From: Patescibacteria group bacterium
GTDB taxonomy: Bacteria > Patescibacteriota > Microgenomatia > Levybacterales > UBA12049
DNA: 35,201 nucleotides
Reading direction: 5' to 3'
Assembly (NCBI GenBank): GCA_023485715.1
Contig: JAMCZG010000025.1
Coordinates: 1-35,201, forward strand
Shown: piece after piece, positions 1 to 8,624 of the stretch
Position numbering within the stretch: position 1 is the first letter of the stretch
Layout of the letters: the number at the start of each line of letters is the position of its first letter
Translations under genes and position numbers: made by a program
The notes under the pieces: model-generated
The model's input: the letters and a program-made list of their open reading frames with translations, nothing else
What the model was told of the DNA's origin: nothing
Database searches by the model: none

Positions 1-1
1 T

Positions 2-2593
2 CAGAAACAAACCACGAATACAGAAACCGCGCAGGTAAAAATAGGCGGAGTTCCCTTTCAGTCGACTCAATCGACAACTTCGGTCGAAAATAACGTTGTT
101 GGCTCTTCGATGGAACCGGTTAAAAGACAAGATGTTTCGGCACTGACACATTTGGATCCGCGGACGACAACGGTTTTAGAACACGCAAAACAGGAAACGA
201 TGAGGATAAAACAATCGTTTATCGAGCCGGATCAGCTTTTACTCGGCCTTTTGTTCGACGCGGACATTTTTAAACTGTTATCGCAATTTTCTTTAGACGC
301 AGCAAAAATTTCCCGTGAACTGCAGGGAAAAGAAAAAGAAGGGACATTTGTCGGCCAACCAACACTCAGTGATTCGTCTAAACAAATTTTTGAAGCTGCG
401 TATACAGGAGCTCAAGCCCGTGGAGTCGACTTTATAACACCAGAGGATTTGTTAATGGCGATTTTTTCGGCAAGCGTAGACACGGCAAATTATTTACAAT
501 CACAAGGGTTACAGAAAAAAGATCTCGAAGAAAAACTTTCGAAATCGAAGGAATTCTCTTCGGGAAAGAAATCCATACTTGATAAATATAGTACGGACTT
601 GACTGCTCAGGCAAAGGAAGGAGCGCTCGATGCGGTCGCTGGAAGAGACAGAGAGATCGAAAGACTGATACACATTTTACTTAGGAGAACAAAAAACAAT
701 CCCGTAATAATCGGGGAAGCAGGAGTAGGTAAAACTGCTATTGTGGAGGGTCTGGCACAAAAAATCGTAGACGGGACAGCGCCGAAAGACCTTTTAAATA
801 AAAGAATCATTATGCTAGATCTAACTTCTCTAGTCGCAGGTGCTTCTCATAGAGGAGAATTCGAAGAAAGACTTAGAGGAGTTATTCAGGAAGTTCAGGC
901 ATCAAGCGGTCAAATAATATTGTTTATCGACGAAATCCATACCTTAATCGGAGCCGGAGATATCGAGGGAGCACTGGATGCGTCGAATATTATAAAGCCG
1001 TTTTTGGCGCGCGGACAACTCCAGATAATCGGTACAACGACGACCGCAGAGTACAGAAGGTATTTTGAAAAAGACAAGGCTTTTGAGCGAAGGTTTCAGC
1101 CGGTTTTGGTCGATGAACCTGATGAAGAAAAGGCAATAGAGATGCTAAATGTTTTAAAACCTAAATACGAGACTTTTCATAAAGTAACAATTCTTCCCGA
1201 GGCGATCGAAGATGCGGTTCATTTATCAAAACGTTATATCGGGCAGCGTTATCTTCCGGATAAGGGGGTCGATTTAATCGATGAGGCAGCGGCAGAAGTA
1301 AGACTCGAACAGAACGAAGGGAAAAGACAGGATAACCAAGTTAAGTCAGAGGATATAGAAAAAGTCGTGAGTAGTTGGACCGGTATTCCGATTACAAAAT
1401 TAACGGAAGATGAAGGACAGAAGCTTTTACACCTCGAAGAATTAATGCATAAAAAACTTATAAACCAAGAAAACGCCGTTGCAGCAGTCGCAGAATCGGT
1501 TCGAAGGGGAAGAATAGGGCTTGCTAGTGCTAATAGGCCGATTGCCTCATTTGTTTTCCTGGGCCCGACCGGTGTTGGTAAAACAGAGCTTGCAAAAACA
1601 TTAGCCGAAATTCTTTTCGGTCGTTCTGATTTAACAATAAGGCTGGATATGAGCGAATATATGGAAAAACACGAAGTCGCAAAATTAATCGGCGCACCCC
1701 CTGGTTATGTTGGGTATGAAGAAGGCGGCCAACTAACAGAAGCGGTTAGGGCAAAGCCTTATTCAATAGTATTACTCGATGAGATCGAAAAAGCCCATCC
1801 TGATGTGTTTAATATTTTATTGCAGTTACTCGAGGACGGGAGATTAACCGATAATAAAGGAAACACGATTTCGTTTAAAAACACGATAATTATCGCGACT
1901 TCTAATATCGGAAGCGTTTTAATCCAACAACATCTTCTTGATCAAGCAAAAAATACTAAGCCGGTAGCTACTCAGCAGCAGGAAGTTAAACCGCCCGAAG
2001 ACGGTAAAAAAGACTACTCAGAATTATCAAAACTCTTAGTCGACGAACTTAGGAAATTCTTTAAACCTGAGCTTTTAAACCGCTTTGATGAAATCGTCGT
2101 TTTTGAGCCTTTATCCAGAGATAATATGTTAAAGATCGCAAAACTCAGAATAGAAGATACTAAAAAATTACTACTTGAGCAAAAATTCGATTTGGATATA
2201 ACAGAAAAGGCTTTGGCAAAACTTGCCGAAGAAGGTTACGATCCTTTGTATGGAGCAAGGCCATTGCGCCGTCTAATACAAACTTCGATCGAAAATCCGA
2301 TTGCAATACTTATAATCGACAAAACATTTATTGCTGGAGATAAAATTTTAATCGATTATGACGATACCAAAGAACAATTCGCGTTCACAAAAGTAGTGCA
2401 ACAACCCCAACAACCGGGTCAACCGGTTCAAGAACAGCCCTTACCTCAACCCCAGAAAGAAGAAGTTCAAAAAACTACAGACGGAATTGTTAATCAAGAT
2501 CAAAATATTCAAGAATCTCCGAAGCCTCCCGTTCAGCCAGTCCAGAATAGCGGTGGAACCCAGATGTCTCCGTCTGGTAACATAGGAGAGTAA
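2..2593 (+). CDS. ClpC/ClpA-type two-ring AAA+ unfoldase, 5' end outside window
   Basis: ATP-dependent protein unfoldase of the Hsp100/Clp family, probably cytosolic. Counting from the ATG at 110 there is a Clp N-domain (about residues 10-150), a first AAA+ ring (Walker A GEAGVGKT at 202-209, Walker B Asp274-Glu275) and a second (GPTGVGKT at 485-492, Asp557-Glu558), then a Pro/Gln-rich tail of about 65 residues. The reading frame is open from base 2 to the ATG at 110, encodes a Gln/Thr/Ser-rich stretch, and no Shine-Dalgarno or promoter precedes that ATG; I therefore infer that the gene starts left of the window. The segment joining the rings is only about 15 residues, so the coiled-coil M-domain of ClpC/ClpB is missing. 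No [LIVM]GF ClpP-docking tripeptide is visible in the expected loop of ring 2. It overlaps the next gene by one base (TAATG). Confidence 0.9.
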   Translation, partial: QKQTTNTETAQVKIGGVPFQSTQSTTSVENNVVGSSMEPVKRQDVSALTHLDPRTTTVLEHAKQETMRIKQSFIEPDQLLLGLLFDADIFKLLSQFSLDAAKISRELQGKEKEGTFVGQPTLSDSSKQIFEAAYTGAQARGVDFITPEDLLMAIFSASVDTANYLQSQGLQKKDLEEKLSKSKEFSSGKKSILDKYSTDLTAQAKEGALDAVAGRDREIERLIHILLRRTKNNPVIIGEAGVGKTAIVEGLAQKIVDGTAPKDLLNKRIIMLDLTSLVAGASHRGEFEERLRGVIQEVQASSGQIILFIDEIHTLIGAGDIEGALDASNIIKPFLARGQLQIIGTTTTAEYRRYFEKDKAFERRFQPVLVDEPDEEKAIEMLNVLKPKYETFHKVTILPEAIEDAVHLSKRYIGQRYLPDKGVDLIDEAAAEVRLEQNEGKRQDNQVKSEDIEKVVSSWTGIPITKLTEDEGQKLLHLEELMHKKLINQENAVAAVAESVRRGRIGLASANRPIASFVFLGPTGVGKTELAKTLAEILFGRSDLTIRLDMSEYMEKHEVAKLIGAPPGYVGYEEGGQLTEAVRAKPYSIVLLDEIEKAHPDVFNILLQLLEDGRLTDNKGNTISFKNTIIIATSNIGSVLIQQHLLDQAKNTKPVATQQQEVKPPEDGKKDYSELSKLLVDELRKFFKPELLNRFDEIVVFEPLSRDNMLKIAKLRIEDTKKLLLEQKFDLDITEKALAKLAEEGYDPLYGARPLRRLIQTSIENPIAILIIDKTFIAGDKILIDYDDTKEQFAFTKVVQQPQQPGQPVQEQPLPQPQKEEVQKTTDGIVNQDQNIQESPKPPVQPVQNSGGTQMSPSGNIGE

Positions 2594-4587
2594 TGGAAGA
2601 AAATTTAGCAGTACAGGAATCAGGCCTTTTCTTCGGGATTAAAAAAAAGTATTTAATTTTAATAGCTGCTTTTCTCTTGATTTTAATAAGCGTATTTGCC
2701 GGAAGTTTAATAGTTAAAAGTATAAAAGAGGAAAAGACGTCTGTACCCGGAATTTCTTCGCCCAAGACATGGGAGATTATCGTTTCTTTCGACACCGGTA
2801 GTCAAAAACTGACATTAAATAAAATCAGTGTTCTCGATCGGGAAATTGTCGCTGATTACACCGGTGCGAAACTTTCACCTTATGAACTTATGGCCGTTAA
2901 CGACAAGGGGGACATAGTTTATAAAACAAAAGTGAATATAACAGAGCAATTATTCTATGATATTTTAGATGTCGACTCAGATATTCCTTCCCCCCCAAAA
3001 AAATTAGATACAATATTATATATTCCATACCAAAAAACAGCTGTAAAAATTAGGATTACCAAAAATAGTGAAACAATTCTTGAGATAATGCTCCCGACTA
3101 AAACATCGTTTAAAATCATTCCGGGTGTTTTTGCAGCATCTTCGACTTGCAGAAAATTAACAACGGTCTTTTTAAGCGATGGGTATACGGACTTTAATCA
3201 ATATCGTTCCGATGTAAGACGATTAATCGACGCCTTCGAATCGATGCCCCCTTATTCTTCAAAGCCCGGTATTTTTGATTTTAAAATAATCGAAAACAGA
3301 GAATCTTTGGGTTGCTTAAACGGAATTTTTAGATGTATAACTAATCCGAAGATTCAGCAGATTAGCCGCGCATCTTACCCGAATGCGTCTAAATTTATTG
3401 TTGTGGTAAATAATCCTAACGCCGCCGCCGTTGACGGTAATGCATTAGGGGTGGCAAATAGTCCCGGAGGAGACACAGCTATTTTTACGAATAGAACAGA
3501 TCTTGACTCTCTTGTCCCCAACCTGTTTACAAAAGTCGCGGTTCACGAATTTTTAGGACATATAGTAGGTATTCTCTATGACAGGTATATTTATCCCTCT
3601 ACATCTCCCTTATCGAGTCTAACATATGCGCCGTTTGGGATTACTAACTGCACTACGTTAGATTCAGTTCCTGTGTTTTGGAATGTAACTCAAATTTACC
3701 AAGGTTGTACGTCAAGGAATCTTTATGCTCCGAGCCCTCTAACTTGTGCAGACGGTCCTGCAAATGGTACTCCAGAAAGCGTAATGAGCGCGGCAAAATG
3801 CGCAGGATATAATTTTGATAGGGTAGAACAAACATGGATAAGAGATTATGTTTTGACAGACTACGATGATCAATGTGGGGGTTCTCCTCCAGTAATTAGC
3901 GACATTCCGACACCGTCAGCGACAGAAACTCCTACACCAACGCCATCGCCTAGCCCGACTATAACACCTACTCCGACAGGAGCAGGGACAAGTCCAACGG
4001 GAGATCTCGCATGTACGGTTGTACACGAGGTAGAAACTTCTTCTACCTGTGATTACGATGAGGTTAATAAATATACAGATTGGTGTCGTACAGGCGAGTG
4101 GCATTGTGATTCAACAAAAGAAGTTGACGATAAGGGGTTACTTAAAAAATATACAGTTAATAGCTGGTGTGAGCCTAATACTAGATGTAGTACGAAACCG
4201 GAAGATGGTGGTCCGAAAGTTTGCGTAGAATGTGATGCTGGAGAAAATTTAATAAATTATATCGCAAGTGAAGAAGAAGCAAGTATCGGAAACGAAGCTG
4301 GTGTTTATTGCAGAAGATTTAAAGGCAATTGTGAATCGGATTGCAGCAAGTGTAAAACAGAAGACTTGTTAACTCATTGGGTGGAGAATAATTATGCTTA
4401 TAACTGCCATTCGTGTTCTTCTCCTGGTCCGGGACCTGACGGGGATCCAACAGGCACTCCTACAGATGTCACACCAACGGAAATTCCTTCTCCAACGCCG
4501 GTTTTATACAGTTGCGTATTTGATCCAAATTGTAAATCTGGAGGTAGCACGATGAGTATCTGTCAACTTATTTGCAGCGAAAAATAG
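2593..4587 (+). CDS. Membrane-anchored M64-like metallopeptidase with Cys-rich C-terminus
   Basis: Predicted extracytoplasmic protein of 664 residues: short cytoplasmic N-terminus, one membrane helix (about 15-38), a spacer domain, then a domain resembling peptidase family M64 (IgA peptidase M64). Family-like signs are the DGYT motif at 196-199 and the zinc-site region HEFLGHIVGILYD at 318-330, with the downstream Asp330 at the usual distance from the last His. The His-Glu site is HExxxH, one residue longer than the usual HExxH. After it come a Pro/Thr/Ser-rich linker (about 441-470) and a region with 18 Cys, probably disulphide-bonded outside the cell, ending in a second Pro/Thr linker and a short Cys-containing tail. 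A Shine-Dalgarno AGGAG (2584-2588) lies 4 nt before the ATG, which overlaps the stop of the Clp gene, so the two are translationally coupled. Substrate unknown; the M64 assignment is from motif recall. Confidence 0.72.
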   Translation: MEENLAVQESGLFFGIKKKYLILIAAFLLILISVFAGSLIVKSIKEEKTSVPGISSPKTWEIIVSFDTGSQKLTLNKISVLDREIVADYTGAKLSPYELMAVNDKGDIVYKTKVNITEQLFYDILDVDSDIPSPPKKLDTILYIPYQKTAVKIRITKNSETILEIMLPTKTSFKIIPGVFAASSTCRKLTTVFLSDGYTDFNQYRSDVRRLIDAFESMPPYSSKPGIFDFKIIENRESLGCLNGIFRCITNPKIQQISRASYPNASKFIVVVNNPNAAAVDGNALGVANSPGGDTAIFTNRTDLDSLVPNLFTKVAVHEFLGHIVGILYDRYIYPSTSPLSSLTYAPFGITNCTTLDSVPVFWNVTQIYQGCTSRNLYAPSPLTCADGPANGTPESVMSAAKCAGYNFDRVEQTWIRDYVLTDYDDQCGGSPPVISDIPTPSATETPTPTPSPSPTITPTPTGAGTSPTGDLACTVVHEVETSSTCDYDEVNKYTDWCRTGEWHCDSTKEVDDKGLLKKYTVNSWCEPNTRCSTKPEDGGPKVCVECDAGENLINYIASEEEASIGNEAGVYCRRFKGNCESDCSKCKTEDLLTHWVENNYAYNCHSCSSPGPGPDGDPTGTPTDVTPTEIPSPTPVLYSCVFDPNCKSGGSTMSICQLICSEK

Positions 4588-4615
4588 CAAGTCTCCATTT
4601 GTAATAAATAATTGT

Positions 4616-4645
4616 TTGCAATTTTACCCTAAAATTATCTACACT
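4616..4645 (+). promoter_or_regulatory. Possible promoter for the small membrane protein gene
   Basis: TTGCAA (4616-4621), 18 nt spacer, TACACT (4640-4645). It lies in the 74-nt gap before the ATG at 4662 and would give a leader of about 10 nt. Both boxes are imperfect. Confidence 0.3.
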
Positions 4646-4661
4646 AAACTCAGGACTTTTT

Positions 4662-4991
4662 ATGAGTTATTATTTTCTGTTGCCGGTAACTTTTTTGAGA
4701 TTTTGGTTTATCGAAGCGCCGGTTTCTCTAATCGGTTTTTTTGGTTCTGTTAATTCTGCATTCGACCGATTATTTTCTTTAACACTTTTATTTAAAACTT
4801 TTTTTAAACCCTGGAAAAACGAGTATAGGCAAGGCTTGGTTGGATTTTCGATCGGGATGGGGATGCTTATTAAAAGTTGTGTGATTTTAGTCGATTTAAC
4901 GTTATTCTTTCTTTTGTTGTTCGGGGAATTAATCACGGTTTTACTATTTATTTTTTTGCCGATAGCGACGGTTTATTTTTTATTTTATTAA
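4662..4991 (+). CDS. Small multi-pass membrane protein of unknown function
   Basis: A 109-residue, strongly hydrophobic protein with probably three membrane segments (about residues 3-28, then two in 66-109) around a basic loop containing FFKPWKNEY. I do not recognise a characterised family. It stops one base before the start of the membrane-anchored Clp gene and follows the M64-like peptidase after a 74-nt gap, so it is probably co-transcribed with the Clp gene and may be a membrane partner or adaptor for it (inference from position only). AGGA at 4652-4655 lies 6 nt before the ATG and could serve as ribosome binding site. Confidence 0.7.
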   Translation: MSYYFLLPVTFLRFWFIEAPVSLIGFFGSVNSAFDRLFSLTLLFKTFFKPWKNEYRQGLVGFSIGMGMLIKSCVILVDLTLFFLLLFGELITVLLFIFLPIATVYFLFY

Positions 4992-4992
4992 T

Positions 4993-7392
4993 ATGATAGA
5001 AAACGCCCGATTTTATTATATTTATAGAACATTCCCACTTAGATTACTAAGAATTTTATCGTTTGTTCTATTAGTTTGGACAAGCTATATTGGGCTATCA
5101 AACAGTCTTTTTGGGTCGATTATTTGGCGATTGCCTATATTTTTGCTGTCGTTTTTTTTGATTTCTGAAATTTTCTTTAGATTCAAAATCGCAAAATATA
5201 AACCATCTACGCCAGTTTTAGAAAATAACGGGAAAAATCTATTGAAATCATTTACATTAGAAGCATTGGATGCTTTATATTCTTCTAGGAAAACAATTTT
5301 TGTAGTTAAAACCCTTCTTCATAAAAAACAAATTAGATTTATTTTACAGAAGTCAGATCTTAAAAAAAACGAGATTCCGTTAATCGAAGTTCCAAAGGAA
5401 GAACTCATAGAATCGGCTTTCGAGCTTGTAAGAAGTTTCAATGGAAAATTTGTTACGACGATGGATTTTTTTGTCGCCTACCTTTTAATAATAGAACCTC
5501 AGGCAAAAATCTTGTTCAGAAAAAATTTAAAAAAAGAGGAACTGCTTCATATTTTATTTTGGGCAAGGTATGATTTTTCTTTTGAGGAAGCACAAAAACC
5601 CTATAGAGTAAAATTTTGGGGGGAGGGAATCGGCGAAGATTGGATAACGGGATGGACTTTGGAAACAAAAAAATACACGATGGATATAACTCCCCAGATT
5701 CTTAAAAAAGAGATCGTTTTAGTCGGCCGCGAAAAAGAATTTAAACAAATGATGGAAGCCCTTTACAGAGGAGAAAAAAGTAATGTCTTACTTGTTGGTG
5801 AACCGGGAACCGGCAAGGCGACGTTGGTCGAAAAATTTGCCTTCGAAAGTATTGCCGGAAATTTACAAGGCAGGTTTACCCACCTTAAGTTTTACGAGCT
5901 TTTAGTCGGTCCGCTTTTAGCCGGAATCGAAAACCAAGGGGATTTAGAAGCTAGACTTCAGGCGATAATCGAGGAAATATCTCATTCGTTAAACATCGTA
6001 ATTTTTATTCCCGATATCCAAAATATTTTAGGCGCGTCAACTTTTAATTTAAATCTTTCGGGTGCTTTAATTCCGTACCTTAAAGACAGAAGGATTATTA
6101 TAATCGCGACTTCAGAACCTGCGGAATACAAAAAACATATCGAGCCAGAAATTGGGTTTATCGAATTTTTTGAAGTAATAAAAGTTGCTGAACCGGATTC
6201 AGAAAAAGCGCTGGAAATGCTTTTAGAAAAAGCAAATATTATCGAATATAATAATCATGTTTTACTGACTTACAGGGCAGTTACAGAGGCGATTAAATTT
6301 TCAAAAAAATATTCACAAAACTTGTATCTTCCGGGTGCTGCGGCGAGTCTTCTCGCAGATACGGCAAGTTCTGTCTACTTTTCGGGAAAAAAGGTTGTGA
6401 GGGACGAAGATGTTATAAGAAAAGTTGAGGAGAAAACAAATATTTCGGTTGCCGCACCCAAAAAAGAAGAAAAAGAGTTGTTACTTAATTTTGAACAAAA
6501 ACTTCACGAAAGAATTATTGACCAAGAAGAAGCTGTGTTTGCGATCGCGGAAGCCATAAGAAGAGTCCGGTCGGGGATGGTAAATCAAAACAGGCCGATT
6601 TCGTTTCTATTTTTAGGGCCAACCGGGGTCGGAAAAACCGAAACGTCAAAAGCTTTGGCGAGTTTGTATTTTGGGGGAGAGGAAAAGATGATAAGACTAG
6701 ATATGAGCGAATATCAGGGAGAGGACGGGGAAAGACGGTTGCTCGGCGCGCCGCCGGGGCAAGGACACGAAAAAGGCGAATTAACAGAAAAAATTTACGA
6801 CAATCCTTATTCACTAATCCTTTTAGATGAATTCGAAAAGGCAAACCCCAAAATTTTAGATCTTTTCTTGCAGGTTTTTGAAGACGGAAGATTAACAGAT
6901 AATAAAGGAAAAACGGTTTCGTTTGAAAACAGCATTATTATCGCAACCTCTAACGCCGGATCAGAATTTATCCGCGAGCAGATCGAAAACTTTGCCACTA
7001 CAGATAAAGATTTTCAAGCAAAACTTTTAGAATTATTACAAACGCAGGGAATTTTTAAGCCGGAACTTTTAAATAGATTTGATGCCATAGTTGTGTTTAA
7101 ACCTTTAGGAGAAAAAGAAGTTTTGCAAATTACAAAATTAATTCTTGATAGTGTTTCAAAAGAATTATTAAAACAGGATATTACGCTAAATTTTGATGAG
7201 ACCTTAGTTCAAAAAGTCGCACGGGAAGGATTCGATATTCAATTTGGTGCACGACCACTCCGACGCTTTGTTCAAAACAATATAGAAGACTTAATCGCAA
7301 AAAAAATTTTAACCGGCGAAATAAGCCGCGGAAGTAATATTTTACTTTCCGTCGATCAGGATAACAATATTAATATTTCTCCAATAGGATAA
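4993..7392 (+). CDS. Membrane-anchored Clp-family AAA+ ATPase with degenerate first ring
   Basis: A 799-residue Clp/Hsp100-like ATPase that begins with two predicted membrane helices (about 14-35 and 44-62), followed by a diverged Clp-N-like segment and two AAA+ modules. In ring 1 the Walker A is GEPGTGKA (269-276), with Ala where Ser/Thr should bind magnesium, and the Walker B Asp-Glu is Pro340-Asp341; this ring probably cannot hydrolyse ATP. Ring 2 is intact: GPTGVGKT at 542-549 and LLDEFEK with Asp612-Glu613, plus sensor and C-terminal D2-small-domain motifs (FGARPLRRF). No long M-domain lies between the rings. The helices place the motor on the inner face of the membrane. It starts one base after the preceding gene, without a Shine-Dalgarno, suggesting coupling. 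Partner peptidase unknown; neighbours suggest envelope protein quality control. Confidence 0.85.
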   Translation: MIENARFYYIYRTFPLRLLRILSFVLLVWTSYIGLSNSLFGSIIWRLPIFLLSFFLISEIFFRFKIAKYKPSTPVLENNGKNLLKSFTLEALDALYSSRKTIFVVKTLLHKKQIRFILQKSDLKKNEIPLIEVPKEELIESAFELVRSFNGKFVTTMDFFVAYLLIIEPQAKILFRKNLKKEELLHILFWARYDFSFEEAQKPYRVKFWGEGIGEDWITGWTLETKKYTMDITPQILKKEIVLVGREKEFKQMMEALYRGEKSNVLLVGEPGTGKATLVEKFAFESIAGNLQGRFTHLKFYELLVGPLLAGIENQGDLEARLQAIIEEISHSLNIVIFIPDIQNILGASTFNLNLSGALIPYLKDRRIIIIATSEPAEYKKHIEPEIGFIEFFEVIKVAEPDSEKALEMLLEKANIIEYNNHVLLTYRAVTEAIKFSKKYSQNLYLPGAAASLLADTASSVYFSGKKVVRDEDVIRKVEEKTNISVAAPKKEEKELLLNFEQKLHERIIDQEEAVFAIAEAIRRVRSGMVNQNRPISFLFLGPTGVGKTETSKALASLYFGGEEKMIRLDMSEYQGEDGERRLLGAPPGQGHEKGELTEKIYDNPYSLILLDEFEKANPKILDLFLQVFEDGRLTDNKGKTVSFENSIIIATSNAGSEFIREQIENFATTDKDFQAKLLELLQTQGIFKPELLNRFDAIVVFKPLGEKEVLQITKLILDSVSKELLKQDITLNFDETLVQKVAREGFDIQFGARPLRRFVQNNIEDLIAKKILTGEISRGSNILLSVDQDNNINISPIG

Positions 7393-7438
7393 ATTACTAA
7401 TTTTAATAGGTTTTGCAACGTATTTTTCTTATTCAAGG

Positions 7439-7467
7439 TTGAAGCTGAGAGCGGAATCTGGTATAGT
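7439..7467 (+). promoter_or_regulatory. nusA promoter giving a leaderless transcript
   Basis: TTGAAG (7439-7444), 17 nt spacer, extended -10 TGgTATAGT (hexamer 7462-7467). The ATG of nusA follows after 7 nt, so the expected transcription start falls at or beside the A of the ATG. The -35 box coincides with the TTG codon that an ORF caller would take as the start, an argument against that start. Confidence 0.72.
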
Positions 7468-7474
7468 ATACGGT

Positions 7475-8542
7475 ATGCCAGCGATACAAAGGAGCGAATT
7501 TGCATTAGCGTTAAACCAGGTCGCCACAGAACGTGGTGTAGACGTTTCTGTGGTTTTAGAAACAGTTAAAAACGCGATTCTAGCGGCCTACAGAAAAGAT
7601 CATCCAGGGATCGAAGTTACAGACTATTCAGTTTCTTTAAATCAAAACACTGGCGAGGCGCGGGTTTTTTGTAAAGACGATGACGTTACGCCCCCAGGTT
7701 TTGGAAGAATCGCAGCGCAGACTGCAAAACAGGTAATCCTCCAAAAAATAAGAGAGAAAGAAAAAGAAGTTATTCTTACAGATTACAAATTGAGGATAGG
7801 TTCTATTGTGAACGGAATGATTTTAAGGCTTATCGGTCCGAATGTTATAGTCGATATCGGAAAGGCAGAGGCAATGATGCCACCCCCAGAACAAATCCAA
7901 AACGAAAAATACTTTCTCAATAAAAAACTGGTTGTTTATATCGTGGAAACCAGAGAGGGCGTAAAGGGAGAAGAAATAATCGTGTCTAGAACGCACAATG
8001 GTCTTATCGAAGGACTTTTTAAACGTGAAGTTCCAGAAGTTGCTTCGGGCAGTGTAATTATAAAAGAGATCGCAAGAGAACCAGGTAACCGTTGCAAAAT
8101 TGCGGTTTTTTCTAATCAACAGGGAATCGATCCAGTCGGAAGTTGTGTCGGACAAAAAGGTGTTAGAGTTCAAGCGATAATCGCAGAGCTCGGAGGATTG
8201 GAAAAAATCGATATTATTCAATGGCAGGATGACCCAAAAAATTATATTGCTCAAGCCCTTTCTCCGGCAAAAGACGTAGTGATCGATCTTAACGAAAAGG
8301 ATAAGACAGCATTTGTTTATGTTCCAAAAGAGGAATTGTCGCTTGCGATCGGAAGAGAAGGACAAAATGTCAGACTCGCGTCGAAATTAACAGGATATAG
8401 AATCGAAATCGAGGAAAGAAAAGAAAATGAAGCAACTGAAAAAAAAGAGGAAACGGAAGAAGAAAAAAATGGGCAAGAGGAAGAAAAACCCGTAAAAAAA
8501 GTAAAGAAAAAGAAGACAAAAAAAGAAGAAAGCCCGAAATAA
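7475..8542 (+). CDS. nusA: Transcription termination/antitermination factor NusA
   Basis: RNA polymerase-binding factor controlling pausing, termination and antitermination. The 355-residue protein has the NusA N-terminal domain (about 1-115), an S1 domain (about 120-185) and two KH domains (to about 310) with the typical GSCVGQKGVRVQ and IGREGQNVRLASK signatures. The C-terminus is a highly charged Glu/Lys tail and lacks the acidic repeats found in E. coli NusA. I place the start at ATG 7475 rather than TTG 7439: the upstream 12 codons contain the promoter, and MPAIQRSEF fits the usual NusA N-terminus. It heads the nusA-infB-rpsO-pnp cluster. Confidence 0.95.
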   Translation: MPAIQRSEFALALNQVATERGVDVSVVLETVKNAILAAYRKDHPGIEVTDYSVSLNQNTGEARVFCKDDDVTPPGFGRIAAQTAKQVILQKIREKEKEVILTDYKLRIGSIVNGMILRLIGPNVIVDIGKAEAMMPPPEQIQNEKYFLNKKLVVYIVETREGVKGEEIIVSRTHNGLIEGLFKREVPEVASGSVIIKEIAREPGNRCKIAVFSNQQGIDPVGSCVGQKGVRVQAIIAELGGLEKIDIIQWQDDPKNYIAQALSPAKDVVIDLNEKDKTAFVYVPKEELSLAIGREGQNVRLASKLTGYRIEIEERKENEATEKKEETEEEKNGQEEEKPVKKVKKKKTKKEESPK

Positions 8543-8610
8543 AGATTATAAATTTTGAAAATTCAATGAAAATAAAAAATTTTGAATTTAAAAACAGAAT
8601 TTCGGACTTA

Positions 8611-8616
8611 GATAAT
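8611..8616 (+). promoter_or_regulatory. Possible -10 box for infB
   Basis: GATAAT lies 8 nt before the infB ATG, matching the spacing seen at other leaderless starts in this window. No good -35 box is present. The rest of the 82-nt nusA-infB gap is very AT-rich, with a repeated AAATTTTGAA, and shows no convincing terminator. Confidence 0.35.
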
Positions 8617-8624
8617 TTTATTTT

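Noticed and set aside
7823..8365. 180-codon minus-strand frame opposite nusA
   Set aside because: Fully inside nusA, no start signals, and a biased composition (Phe/Asn/Ser) typical of an antisense reading; nusA itself is certain.
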